DNA of 11,607 bases. It comes from Chitinophagaceae bacterium UBA2791 (GTDB lineage: Bacteria; Bacteroidota; Bacteroidia; Chitinophagales; Chitinophagaceae). The notes under the pieces are model-generated. The model was not told the DNA's origin and did no database searches. It saw only the letters and a program-made list of their open reading frames with translations. Every line of letters begins with the position of its first letter. Within the stretch, counting starts at the first letter, position 1. Of this stretch, positions 1 through 7,317 are shown one piece after another. Position numbers and translations under genes: made by a program. The stretch is taken from assembly GCA_002352105.1 (NCBI GenBank), contig DEHV01000006.1:203750-215356 (forward strand), read 5' to 3'.

Positions 1-2
1 AC

Positions 3-515
3 AACGCTTCGTTGGCGGCAGGGAACCCGGCTCCGGACGACCTTGAAAAAGAACTTCCGGGATATCCTCACTATCCTGCCGAAGAGGACATCATGAACCC
101 TCAAAACGGATTTGAAAAATCAACCGCCGATCTTGAAAGCCTCTCTAATGCAAAAAAAAGCGCTGCGCCCATCAACAGCGCTGTGTCTGCTTCAGCGCCC
201 GAAGAAGAACCGCAGGAAGAGGAAGACCTGGAAAGAACAGAAGATGCAACAACCAGTACAGGATCTGAAGCAGATCTAACGCCGGAAGACCTTATCGCGC
301 TTGGCGAAAAGGATGGCGATATGGATATGGGGGAAGATGAGATAATTGGGAAACAGTCAAAACCGGACCAACACGAAGATCTTGAGGAGGAAGACCTGGA
401 TATCCCGGGATCAGAACTCGATGACGACAACGAAGAGATCGGCGCGGAAGATGAGGAAAACAATTATTACAGCCTGGGCGGCGATCGCCATGAGGACCAG
501 GAAAACGAACCTTAG
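3..515 (+). CDS. Acidic conserved Bacteroidota protein of unknown function (5' partial)
   Basis: The frame is open to the left edge of the window, so the gene is taken as 5'-truncated. A TTG at 12 and an ATG at 93 are in frame, but the motif LPGYPHYP, followed by EDIMN, lies before or across the ATG and looks like the conserved N-terminal part of a small Bacteroidota family, so both are unlikely starts. The protein is extremely acidic: about 54 of the last 167 residues are Asp or Glu. It has no Cys, no membrane segment and no signal peptide. Recognisable blocks are DLTPEDLIALG, DMDMGEDE, DLDIPGSELDD and a C-terminal EDEENNYYSLGGD. I recall similar blocks in unnamed proteins of Sphingobacteriia and Chitinophagia; this is memory, not a search. 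It is probably cytoplasmic and largely disordered, with no known function. The stop is 2 bases before the acetyltransferase start, so the two are probably cotranscribed. Confidence 0.8.
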   Translation, partial: NASLAAGNPAPDDLEKELPGYPHYPAEEDIMNPQNGFEKSTADLESLSNAKKSAAPINSAVSASAPEEEPQEEEDLERTEDATTSTGSEADLTPEDLIALGEKDGDMDMGEDEIIGKQSKPDQHEDLEEEDLDIPGSELDDDNEEIGAEDEENNYYSLGGDRHEDQENEP

Positions 516-517
516 CG

Positions 518-1087
518 ATGATGAATACCGATATTGCCGCGCCTGAAACCCCTCGCGATCCTCAGCTTATCATTCGCCGGGCCAGTCTTTCCGAACTGCC
601 GGTCATTGCGGCGCTGGCCTACCGGATATGGCCGGAAGCTTACGGGGAGATCATCTCCGAAACGCAGATCAGCTACATGCTTGAGCAATCTTATGCGATT
701 GCGGCATTGGAGCGCCAATTTCATTCGGGAAATATTTTTTTAATCGCTTTTTTGCAGGAAGAACCTGTCGGCTTTGCCTCCTACTCTTCCACCCCGGATC
801 CTTTTGTATATAAAACGCACAAACTTTATGTGCTTCCATCTATACAAAAAAAAGGAATAGGCAAAACCATGCTGGAAGCCATCTTTAACAATGCCCGGCT
901 GGCAGGCGCAACCGCTGTTCAATTGAACGTAAACAGGAACAACAAGGCAAGATTTTTTTATGAAAAGATCGGATTCCGCGCAGTGAAAGAAGTGGATATC
1001 CCTATCGGCCGGGATTTTTTTATGAACGATTATGTGATGGAGAAAAACATATCGCGCGGAATCATTTCAGCAGATGGGAAAGAATGA
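518..1087 (+). CDS. GNAT family N-acetyltransferase
   Basis: This is a 189-residue protein of the GNAT fold, which transfers an acyl group from acyl-CoA to an amine; the substrate cannot be told. The N-terminal strand IIRRASLSELPVIAAL (18-33) is typical. Strand beta4 with motif A reads LYVLPSIQKKGIGKTML (103-119), with the acetyl-CoA pyrophosphate loop QKKGIG at 110-115. Motif B follows as LNVNRNNKARFFYEKIGF (136-153), with the Asn and Tyr usual in this family. The length is normal for a stand-alone GNAT domain, and the protein looks cytosolic. Two adjacent ATGs (518 and 521) are possible starts, just after the stop of the acidic protein, which suggests translational coupling. The last 26 bases overlap the end of the convergent RNA methyltransferase gene. 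Confidence 0.9.
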   Translation: MMNTDIAAPETPRDPQLIIRRASLSELPVIAALAYRIWPEAYGEIISETQISYMLEQSYAIAALERQFHSGNIFLIAFLQEEPVGFASYSSTPDPFVYKTHKLYVLPSIQKKGIGKTMLEAIFNNARLAGATAVQLNVNRNNKARFFYEKIGFRAVKEVDIPIGRDFFMNDYVMEKNISRGIISADGKE

Positions 1088-1808
1088 CGCCCATCGCCAC
1101 TGCCGCATTCAGCGATTCGGCATACCCTCTTCTGGGAATGGTAACCTGTTCCCTGGCCAGCGATAAAAGCTCCGGCCTGACCCCTCTCGATTCATTGCCC
1201 ACGATGATGATCCCCTCGCTTATAGCATCCATTTCATATACGCTTCTGCCGGCAAGCGTAGCCGCGTAAACGGCAACCGAGGGGTCGCCGGCGATGAGTT
1301 CCGCAAGGTCTGTATAGTATACGGCTACCCTGCCGATGCTCCCCATAGACGATTGCACGGTCTTGGGACTGAAAGCATCGGCGCATTCCGGACTGCAGAT
1401 CAATTGCGCGGCGCCGAACCAATCTGCGCAGCGAATGAGGGTCCCCATATTGCCCGGATCCTGGATAGTATCGGCCATCAGCGTGATCCTGCCTTTCAGA
1501 TCCGGGCGCTGGTTCAAAAAAGGTTTCTTAAGAACCGCCAATACCTGGTTCGGCGTGGTCAGCGAAGATATTTTCTTTAGCTCATCCTCGCGAACAGGAA
1601 ATATTTTCGAGGAATGGACAGGCGACAGCAGGGGCGCCTGTTTTTCTATCCAGGATGCTGTTGCATAGATCTCAAGGAACTCAATGCCCGGCTGGCTCAA
1701 GAGTTCGTTAATTATCCTCGGGCCCTCTGCAATAAACGCGCCTTCTTCATCTCTGTGTTTTTTCTGGCTTAAACTTTGAATATATTTGACCTTCGATTTC
1801 AACATCAT
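1062..1808 (-). CDS. SpoU/TrmH-family RNA 2'-O-methyltransferase
   Basis: The 248-residue protein is an AdoMet-dependent 2'-O-ribose methyltransferase of the SPOUT class. An N-terminal substrate-binding part (KSKVKYIQSLSQKKHR, then GAFIAEGPRIINELL) precedes the trefoil-knot domain. All three SpoU motifs are present: motif 1 DPGNMGTLIRCADWFG (117-132, with the conserved Asn and Arg), motif 2 IIIVGNESRGV (200-210) and motif 3 IPRRGYAESLNAAVAM (224-239). The substrate is rRNA or tRNA, in the RlmB/TrmH-like group; the exact nucleotide cannot be assigned. A longer frame starting at a TTG (1871) exists, but the first ATGs are at 1808 and 1805, and related proteins begin near MLKSKVKYIQSL. The longer form would also overlap the divergent outer-membrane gene. 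The 3' end overlaps the acetyltransferase gene by 26 bases. Confidence 0.92.
   Translation of the reverse strand: MMLKSKVKYIQSLSQKKHRDEEGAFIAEGPRIINELLSQPGIEFLEIYATASWIEKQAPLLSPVHSSKIFPVREDELKKISSLTTPNQVLAVLKKPFLNQRPDLKGRITLMADTIQDPGNMGTLIRCADWFGAAQLICSPECADAFSPKTVQSSMGSIGRVAVYYTDLAELIAGDPSVAVYAATLAGRSVYEMDAISEGIIIVGNESRGVRPELLSLAREQVTIPRRGYAESLNAAVAMGVILSHLLK
1781..1788 (+). promoter_or_regulatory. Candidate Bacteroidota -7 element for the BamA/TamA-family gene
   Basis: TATATTTG matches the Bacteroidota -7 consensus TAnnTTTG exactly and lies 41 bases before the ATG at 1830. It sits inside the first codons of the divergent methyltransferase gene, over Lys-Tyr-Ile-Gln, so codon constraint could explain the match. 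I see no convincing TTTG -33 element at the right distance. A TATAAT also occurs at about 1819-1824, closer to the start. Confidence 0.3.
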
Positions 1809-1829
1809 TGTATCTCTGTTATAATCCTT

Positions 1830-4160
1830 ATGGTATTCTGCCGGCAAGTTAATTTTTTTATTGTTGTACAATGGTTATGCGTTGCCATAAGCGTTATCTT
1901 ACTCGCGAGCTCCTGCACCATCCCCAAACGTTACCAAAAAGGCAAGCCCTTTGTATACCGGTCGGATATCACGCTCAACAGCGAGCTGCCGCCCCAGGCC
2001 AAGCAACAGCTGAAAGAGGGGCTGGCCAACCAGATGGACGATAGCCTGAAGGTAAGAAAGGTGCTCGCCGTTCGGCTCATACCTCCTTTTTTTTATTACC
2101 GCTTATCAAAACCTCCCGTTTTTGACACCCTGTATATCAGCCGCTCCAAAACCTTTATGACGGGCTTGCTGACCTCAAAAGGATATTTCGGATCGTCCAT
2201 TACCGACGACTTCAACATCGATACGGTCCGGGAACAACAAAGGGTAAGCGTCAGGTTTTCCGTAACCCCGGGCAAGGCGCTGCTATTGGATACGGTAGGG
2301 TACGCATTGCAAACGCCCGAATTGCAGGCGCTGGCGCTGGCGAACCGCGAAAAATCATTATTAAAAAAGAACGATCCTTATTCGCTGCAAAATATTTCGG
2401 ACGAGCTGGATCGGCTGCTGAAGATATACCACGACAACGGCTATTATAAGATCGCTAAAGAACACCTGTATGCCGAACAGGATACGGTGGTATCGGCGCT
2501 GATCGATCCGGGATTGGATCCCTTTGAACAGTTGCTCCTTCTCGACTCCCTGCAACGGAAAAAAGAAAACCCCACCATCAGCATCATTATTAAGCAACGA
2601 TCGCCAAAAGACAGCGCGCATCTTATGCAATACCACTGGGGCAGGATCAGGGTGTTCCCCGACCATTATCTGCTAAGGGATTCCACCGCCGGCGATTACG
2701 ACAGCTCAATGATAGACGGGCGTTATTTTTTTTCGCAATCCTCCCGCTTCAAGCTCCCCTTTATTGCGCGAAACATTACCTTACGCGAGGGGGCGCTGTA
2801 TAAGCAATCGGACTATTTTAAAACCATTAATACGTTTACCAACCTGGGCGCCTGGCAGCAGGTGGATATCAACCTTACGGAACGGACCGACAGCGCGCAG
2901 CTGCTCGACGCCGATATACTGTTGTTCCCGGCGAAAAAGAAAAGCCTGAACGTGGATTTCGAGACCAGCCGCAATACCATCGACCTGCTTACCACCGGAT
3001 CCTTATTCGGTATTGGCCTCAACCTGGGGATGCGCGACCGGAACGCTTTCCGGGAAAGCGTTCAAACCACCAGCAATATCCGCTTCGGCGTGGAGCTGGG
3101 CCCTAATTTTGTACAGACGGTGCAGGCGAGTTTTGCCCATAACGTCTATATCCCCCGGTTCATTACGCCGTTTAAGATCAGGAGCGAAAAAAACCTTACC
3201 GCGCCCCGGACGATCGTTACCTTCAATACCGCTTATACCAATAGGAGAAAATTCCTGGAAGCGCGGTCGTTAAACGGTTCATGGGGATACGACTGGTCGA
3301 AGAAAAGCAATAACTGGCAGTACACGCTGCTTAATTTCGAGTATACCAATGTTGCAAAATCCGATAGCCTGCTGAACCTTGAAAAGGTATTCCCCACCCT
3401 GGCCCAGGCGTTCAACAACGGGCTCATCATCGGCCAGATCCTTGCCTATAGCACCGGCAAGGCATATGGCAACCGCGTAAATTATTTCCGGGCAAAATTT
3501 GAAGAAAGCGGCGCCGCCTTCGGGCTGTTCAAAAGCCTGGATCGGGGAGATCTCCGGCGCTTTCTGAAGCTCGACCTGGAATATCGCCATTTCATCAATT
3601 TTTCAAAAACATCACTGGCCTTCCGGGCTTTTGCCGGCTATGGTTTTATATATGGCAAGACCGGCGATAAGCCTGAAAACAATCTACCCTTTTTTAAGGC
3701 CTATTTTGCCGGCGGTCCATACAGCATGAGGGCATGGCAGGTAAGGCAATTGGGACTTGGCTCCAGCAGGGCTTTTGACGATACTTCCCGCGCCAGAACA
3801 GATCGTTTCGGCGATATGCAACTGGAAGGAAATATGGAATACCGGTTTGACCTGGCCACTATTGCAGGCATAAAACTGAAAAGCGCCGTTTTCGTGGATA
3901 TGGGCAATATATGGGGAAAGGCTATCGATAAGGAAGGCGACAGGATGGATTCCGCGGAGTTTAAGCTAAGCAGGTTGTATAAGGACCTGGCCGTCGGGGG
4001 CGGCGCCAGCCTGCGTTTTGATTTCGACTTTTTTATGATCCGGTTAGATTGGGCGTATAAATTAAAGGATCCCTTATACGCCCATATCCGCGATGGCTGG
4101 TTCCATAAGCTCGCCATTGGAAGCGGTCAGTTTCAACTGGGCATCGGCGTTCCGTTCTAA
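1830..4160 (+). CDS. tamL: Lipidated BamA/TamA-family outer membrane protein (TamL-like)
   Basis: The 776-residue protein begins with a signal sequence ending LLASSC, so Cys29 is the likely lipidation site; the lipobox is relaxed, as is common in Bacteroidota. The next ~330 residues contain POTRA-like segments (for example FSVTPGKALLLDTVGYAL and DRLLKIYHDNGYYKI). From about 380 to the end lies a 16-strand-type barrel of the bacterial surface antigen family. The loop-6 motif appears as GGPYSMRAW around Arg634, equivalent to the (V/I)RG(F/Y) motif of BamA and TamA. GNMEYRF and VFVDMGNIW follow, and the last residue is Phe, as in Bam substrates. Lipidated TamA relatives (TamL) are known from Bacteroidota, where they are thought to work with TamB in outer-membrane biogenesis; no tamB is visible here. 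The frame extends up to a TTG at 1776, but ATG 1830 gives a sensible signal peptide and avoids overlap. It could be a BamA paralogue instead of TamL. Confidence 0.87.
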   Translation: MVFCRQVNFFIVVQWLCVAISVILLASSCTIPKRYQKGKPFVYRSDITLNSELPPQAKQQLKEGLANQMDDSLKVRKVLAVRLIPPFFYYRLSKPPVFDTLYISRSKTFMTGLLTSKGYFGSSITDDFNIDTVREQQRVSVRFSVTPGKALLLDTVGYALQTPELQALALANREKSLLKKNDPYSLQNISDELDRLLKIYHDNGYYKIAKEHLYAEQDTVVSALIDPGLDPFEQLLLLDSLQRKKENPTISIIIKQRSPKDSAHLMQYHWGRIRVFPDHYLLRDSTAGDYDSSMIDGRYFFSQSSRFKLPFIARNITLREGALYKQSDYFKTINTFTNLGAWQQVDINLTERTDSAQLLDADILLFPAKKKSLNVDFETSRNTIDLLTTGSLFGIGLNLGMRDRNAFRESVQTTSNIRFGVELGPNFVQTVQASFAHNVYIPRFITPFKIRSEKNLTAPRTIVTFNTAYTNRRKFLEARSLNGSWGYDWSKKSNNWQYTLLNFEYTNVAKSDSLLNLEKVFPTLAQAFNNGLIIGQILAYSTGKAYGNRVNYFRAKFEESGAAFGLFKSLDRGDLRRFLKLDLEYRHFINFSKTSLAFRAFAGYGFIYGKTGDKPENNLPFFKAYFAGGPYSMRAWQVRQLGLGSSRAFDDTSRARTDRFGDMQLEGNMEYRFDLATIAGIKLKSAVFVDMGNIWGKAIDKEGDRMDSAEFKLSRLYKDLAVGGGASLRFDFDFFMIRLDWAYKLKDPLYAHIRDGWFHKLAIGSGQFQLGIGVPF

Positions 4161-4166
4161 ACATTT

Positions 4167-4200
4167 GGTTCCGCCTAAAGCGCCGGAATTGCGCTTAACC
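4167..4200. terminator. Possible bidirectional hairpin between convergent genes
   Basis: The 73 bases between the outer-membrane gene stop (4160) and the truB stop (4234) contain AAGCGC (4178-4183), a 7-base loop, and GCGCTT (4191-4196). GGTT (4167-4170) can add a pairing with AACC (4197-4200) across a 7-base bulge. There is no U-run on either side, so it is at best an imperfect intrinsic terminator for both genes. Confidence 0.3.
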
Positions 4201-4233
4201 ATCAGCGCTTCCCTTCCGTATCGGCGTCTCTTC

Positions 4234-4941
4234 TTACTGAACGGCCTGATCATCCCGCGCGGACTTCCCTTCGCGAACGGCTTTAATGCGCTCTACCGCC
4301 TCTTCAATTGTCCATGCTTCGCTTAAGCTAAAACTACCGATCCTTGTCCGGCATAACGCGCTCAGGTAGCCGCCGCATCCCAGGCGAGCGCCCAGGTCGT
4401 TGGCAAGACTTCGTATATAGGTACCCGTTGAACAAACCACTTTAAAATGCAGTTCCGGCAAATGCAGGGACACGCTGAACTCCTTAATGAAGACCCTCCT
4501 GGGCTCCAGTTCAACGTCTTTTCCTCTTCTTGCCAGCTCATACGCCCGTTTGCCGTCCTTTTTAATGGCGGAGAAAACAGGGGGCGTCTGCATCAGTTCG
4601 CCCGTAAACTCCAGGGCGGCGGCCTCGACCGCTTCTTGCGTGATATGATCGCAGGCTTTATGGTTTTCAGGGATGCTTTCCAGGTCGTAGGTGGGCGTGG
4701 TAGCGCCCAGCGTAATGGACCCGGTATATTCCTTTTCCATATTCATGTATTCATTGATCCTCTTCGTAAACTTTCCCGTGCACACGATCAGCAAACCGGT
4801 GGCCAGCGGATCCAGGGTCCCCGCATGACCGATCTTTTTGATCCTGATCGCAGCGCGCAGCTTCCTGACCACGTCGAAGGAGGTCCAGTCGTACGGCTTA
4901 TTGATCAGCAGAACCTGTCCCTCTTCAAATATATTGTTCAT
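4234..4941 (-). CDS. truB: tRNA pseudouridine(55) synthase TruB
   Basis: TruB converts U55 in the T-loop of tRNAs to pseudouridine. The 235-residue protein has the family's hallmarks in order: LLINKPYDWTSFDVV (11-25), then KIGHAGTLDPLATGLL with the catalytic Asp44 in the GTLDP motif, then KEYTGSITLGATTPTYD, TPPVFSAIKKDGKRAYELAR, CSTGTYIRSLANDLG and YLSALCRTRIGSF near the C-terminus. The length fits the short Bacteroidota form, with no C-terminal PUA domain. The ATG at 4941 is the obvious start. It lies 32 bases downstream of the DUF58 gene stop on the same strand, so truB may be the last gene of the long minus-strand unit. That pairing has no evident functional logic. A TATATTTG just inside truB (codons 3-5) is downstream of the start and cannot serve it. 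Confidence 0.96.
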   Translation of the reverse strand: MNNIFEEGQVLLINKPYDWTSFDVVRKLRAAIRIKKIGHAGTLDPLATGLLIVCTGKFTKRINEYMNMEKEYTGSITLGATTPTYDLESIPENHKACDHITQEAVEAAALEFTGELMQTPPVFSAIKKDGKRAYELARRGKDVELEPRRVFIKEFSVSLHLPELHFKVVCSTGTYIRSLANDLGARLGCGGYLSALCRTRIGSFSLSEAWTIEEAVERIKAVREGKSARDDQAVQ

Positions 4942-4973
4942 TAACGATCAGGTATAAAAGTTGTTAACAAAGA

Positions 4974-6320
4974 TCAGATCGCCTGGCTGGCTTTTATCTC
5001 GAGGTATTTATTCACCGTATTGATCGTCAGGTTTTCCGGAGCGGTTAAAATGGTGAATATGCCATGTTGCTGAAGCTCCTTAATGATCAGTCGTTTTTCA
5101 TAAGCAAACTTATCGGCGATGGTACGGATATATAAGCCCTCGATATCCTCCACAGGTTTATCTGAAAGCCTGCGAAGTTCGGTGTTTTCAAAGAAAACAA
5201 CCAGTAAAAGATGATTGCGCGCAATAGAACGGATATAGGGCAGCTGCCTTTGCAAGCCGGCAAGCGATTCAAAATTGGTAAACAGTACCATCAGGCTGCG
5301 TTGCGTGATCCTGGCGCGCGTAAAAGCATATAGCTGCTCGAAATCGGTTTCGGCAAAAGCAGTTTGCTGGTTATAGAGGGTTTCAAGGATACTGTTCATC
5401 TGACCCGCCTTCCTGCCGGCAGGCAAAAACTGGCCTACCTGTTCGGCGAAGGTCAGCAATCCCGCCCTATCCTGCCTTATCAACGCCACTCTCGACAGGA
5501 TCAACGCCGAATTGATGGCGTAATCCAGCAAGGTCAACCCCTCAAAAGGCATCTTCATCACTCTTCCCTTATCAATGATACAGTACACCTGCTGACTGCG
5601 TTCATCGGTATAATTGTTTACCATCAGCTGGCCGCCCTTGCGCGCCGTCGCCTTCCAGTTGATACTGCGTATATCATCGCCCGTCACATATTCCTTGATC
5701 TGTTCGAATTCAACGCTCTGGCCTATTTTCCGGATCTTCCGGTTGCCCGATTCGGACAGTTGGTTAGACCAGGCCAGCAGTTCGTACCTGCGAAGCGCAA
5801 AATAAGAGGGATATACTTTGACCATCTGCCGCGACGGAATGATCTCGCGTTTAACAAGCAAACCGAGCGGGCTGCGGGCAAATACATTGATGTCTTCAAA
5901 AACATATTCCCCTCTTTCCACAGGCCTCAACGCGTATGCAAAAGTTTTCTCCTCGCCCGGCCTTACCAGAGAGAAAATAGAGAACCCACGCTGCTGAAAC
6001 TGGACCGGGAGCTCGTCTATCGCCTGTATACCCGAAACAAAGGGATAGTGATTGGTTATCGTAAGCTTTATGGTATTGCTATCGCCATTGCTTAACCTAT
6101 CCGGCATATCGCGAACCGCGCTGATCGTTTTTCCGGGGAAGAAGAGCAGCGCAAAGTCTATCGCCGCCAGGAAAAACAATAAAAACAGGATGATCCTGGA
6201 AACGCCCAGCAGCGGGGGAAAGAAAAAAGAAAGCACAAACAAAAAAATGATGGCCGCGAAGATCCCATAGAACCGCCTGCTGAAAAATAAAGGTTTAAGA
6301 TAGTTGGCGTACAATTTCAT
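4974..6320 (-). CDS. DUF58 membrane protein with VWA-like domain
   Basis: The 448-residue protein has two closely spaced membrane helices at about 17-35 and 41-62, then a beta-rich region, then the DUF58 signature EFEQIKEYVTGDD followed by IRSINWKATAR (204-227). A VWA-like domain follows, from YCIID (246-250) through LLDYAINSALIL to the C-terminus. A VWA metal site would normally read DxSxS; here the place is D250-K-G-R-V, so two metal-binding serines are missing. I recall the same DKGRxM block in Bacteroidota homologues. DUF58 proteins almost always sit next to MoxR ATPases and are thought to be their membrane partners; the actual role is not established. The start is 17 bases after the MoxR stop. 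The N-terminus LYANYLKPLFFSRRFYG is positively charged, consistent with an inside N-terminus. Confidence 0.94.
   Translation of the reverse strand: MKLYANYLKPLFFSRRFYGIFAAIIFLFVLSFFFPPLLGVSRIILFLLFFLAAIDFALLFFPGKTISAVRDMPDRLSNGDSNTIKLTITNHYPFVSGIQAIDELPVQFQQRGFSIFSLVRPGEEKTFAYALRPVERGEYVFEDINVFARSPLGLLVKREIIPSRQMVKVYPSYFALRRYELLAWSNQLSESGNRKIRKIGQSVEFEQIKEYVTGDDIRSINWKATARKGGQLMVNNYTDERSQQVYCIIDKGRVMKMPFEGLTLLDYAINSALILSRVALIRQDRAGLLTFAEQVGQFLPAGRKAGQMNSILETLYNQQTAFAETDFEQLYAFTRARITQRSLMVLFTNFESLAGLQRQLPYIRSIARNHLLLVVFFENTELRRLSDKPVEDIEGLYIRTIADKFAYEKRLIIKELQQHGIFTILTAPENLTINTVNKYLEIKASQAI
5412..5423. repeat. CCTGCCGGCAGG perfect palindrome
   Basis: This 12-base perfect palindrome lies inside the DUF58 gene, where the minus strand reads Leu-Pro-Ala-Gly-Arg. 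It resembles a short palindrome that I recall as dispersed in many copies in some Bacteroidota genomes. Only one full copy was seen in this window, so the repeat status rests on memory. Confidence 0.35.
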
Positions 6321-6337
6321 CGCGCAGTTTTAAGAGA

Positions 6338-7315
6338 TCAGCGGGGCACTTCAATATCCTTAATGATCTGGGTGATGATATCGTCGGCCGAGGCGCCCTC
6401 CATTTCCTTTTCAGGGCTGAGCGCAATGCGATGCCTGAGTACGGGAAGCGCAACATAAATAATATCTTCCGGCGTTACAAAGTCGCGCCCCCTCATTGCC
6501 GCTATAGCCTTGGCGCCGTTAAGGATGCCGATCGATGCGCGCGGGGAAGCGCCAAGATAGATCGCCTTATGCTTACGGGTGCTGCTCACGATAGCTACGA
6601 TAAAATCGATGAGCTTGTTTTCCACATGAATGTTCCGCGCCTGCTCGCGCAATTGCGCGATGTCCATGGAATTTGCCACGGGTTTGGTCAGCCCGATCAT
6701 ATCGGAAAGATTGCTCTGGTGATGATTGATCAGCACCTGCAATTCCTGCTCCGGGGTAGGATAGGATACATTTATCTTAAAAAGAAAACGGTCCAGCTGC
6801 GCTTCCGGCAGGCGGTAAGTGCCTTCATGCTCGATAGGGTTCTGCGTAGCTACTACAATAAAGGGATCGGATAGCAGGTAGGTCTCGCCGTCCACCGTAA
6901 CCTGCCGCTCTTCCATTACTTCAAACAAGGCTGCCTGCGTTTTGGCAGGAGCGCGATTGATCTCGTCGATCAGCGCGATATTGGTGAATATCGGGCCTTT
7001 TTTGAACTGGAAGCTGGTATCGCGCGGATTAAACACCATGGTGCCAATAACATCGCTGGGCATGAGGTCGGGCGTGAACTGGATCCTGGAAAACCCGATC
7101 GAAATGGTTCTGCTGAGGAGCTTGGCGGTAAGGGTCTTGGCTACGCCCGGGGCGCCCTCTATAAGCGCATGGCCGCCGGAAAGTATGGCCGCAAGCAATA
7201 ACTCTATCATCTGATCCTGCCCGACAATCACCTTTCCGATCTCTTGTTTTAAGGCTTCGACCGTTTGCCGGAGCGCGCTCAGATCGGCGCGGGGCTCAAA
7301 AAAATTTTCTTCCAT
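6338..7315 (-). CDS. MoxR family AAA+ ATPase
   Basis: The 325-residue cytosolic ATPase has the complete AAA+ set: Walker A GAPGVAKT (54-61), Walker B ALIDE (114-118) followed by INRAPAKTQAALFEVMEERQ, sensor 1 in ATQNP (Asn159), the arginine-finger region LPEAQLDRF (169-177, Arg176), and a sensor-2 segment LGASPRASIGIL in the C-terminal helical lid. The IGKVIVGQDQMIELLL segment at 26-41 is the usual MoxR start of the fold. MoxR proteins act as chaperone-like remodelers, often for VWA-domain partners; here the partner is presumably the DUF58 protein next door. The frame opens with a TTG (7321) that overlaps the DUF4350 stop as TTGA, but the ATG two codons later (7315) gives MEENFFEPRADL, the N-terminus usual in the group. 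That start is 2 bases after the preceding stop, suggesting coupled translation. Confidence 0.95.
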   Translation of the reverse strand: MEENFFEPRADLSALRQTVEALKQEIGKVIVGQDQMIELLLAAILSGGHALIEGAPGVAKTLTAKLLSRTISIGFSRIQFTPDLMPSDVIGTMVFNPRDTSFQFKKGPIFTNIALIDEINRAPAKTQAALFEVMEERQVTVDGETYLLSDPFIVVATQNPIEHEGTYRLPEAQLDRFLFKINVSYPTPEQELQVLINHHQSNLSDMIGLTKPVANSMDIAQLREQARNIHVENKLIDFIVAIVSSTRKHKAIYLGASPRASIGILNGAKAIAAMRGRDFVTPEDIIYVALPVLRHRIALSPEKEMEGASADDIITQIIKDIEVPR

Positions 7316-7317
7316 TA

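Noticed and set aside
101..463. Minus-strand frame of 120 codons, very Ser-rich
   Set aside because: It is the complement of the Asp/Glu-rich codons of the acidic protein; the poly-Ser content follows from that, and no family features are seen.
1776..1829. Upstream TTG start for the outer-membrane protein
   Set aside because: It would add 18 residues before an already sufficient lipoprotein signal and would overlap the divergent methyltransferase start.
4447..4944. Plus-strand frame of 165 codons over truB
   Set aside because: It is antisense to a complete and unmistakable truB.
4936..4945. TATATTTG on the minus strand at the start of truB as a promoter
   Set aside because: It lies within truB codons 3-5, downstream of the only good start, and is explained by the Asn-Ile-Phe codons.
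5364..6095. Long plus-strand frame (243 codons) inside the DUF58 gene
   Set aside because: It lies wholly antisense to a clear DUF58 protein with all its motifs; the composition is mixed and no domain is seen.
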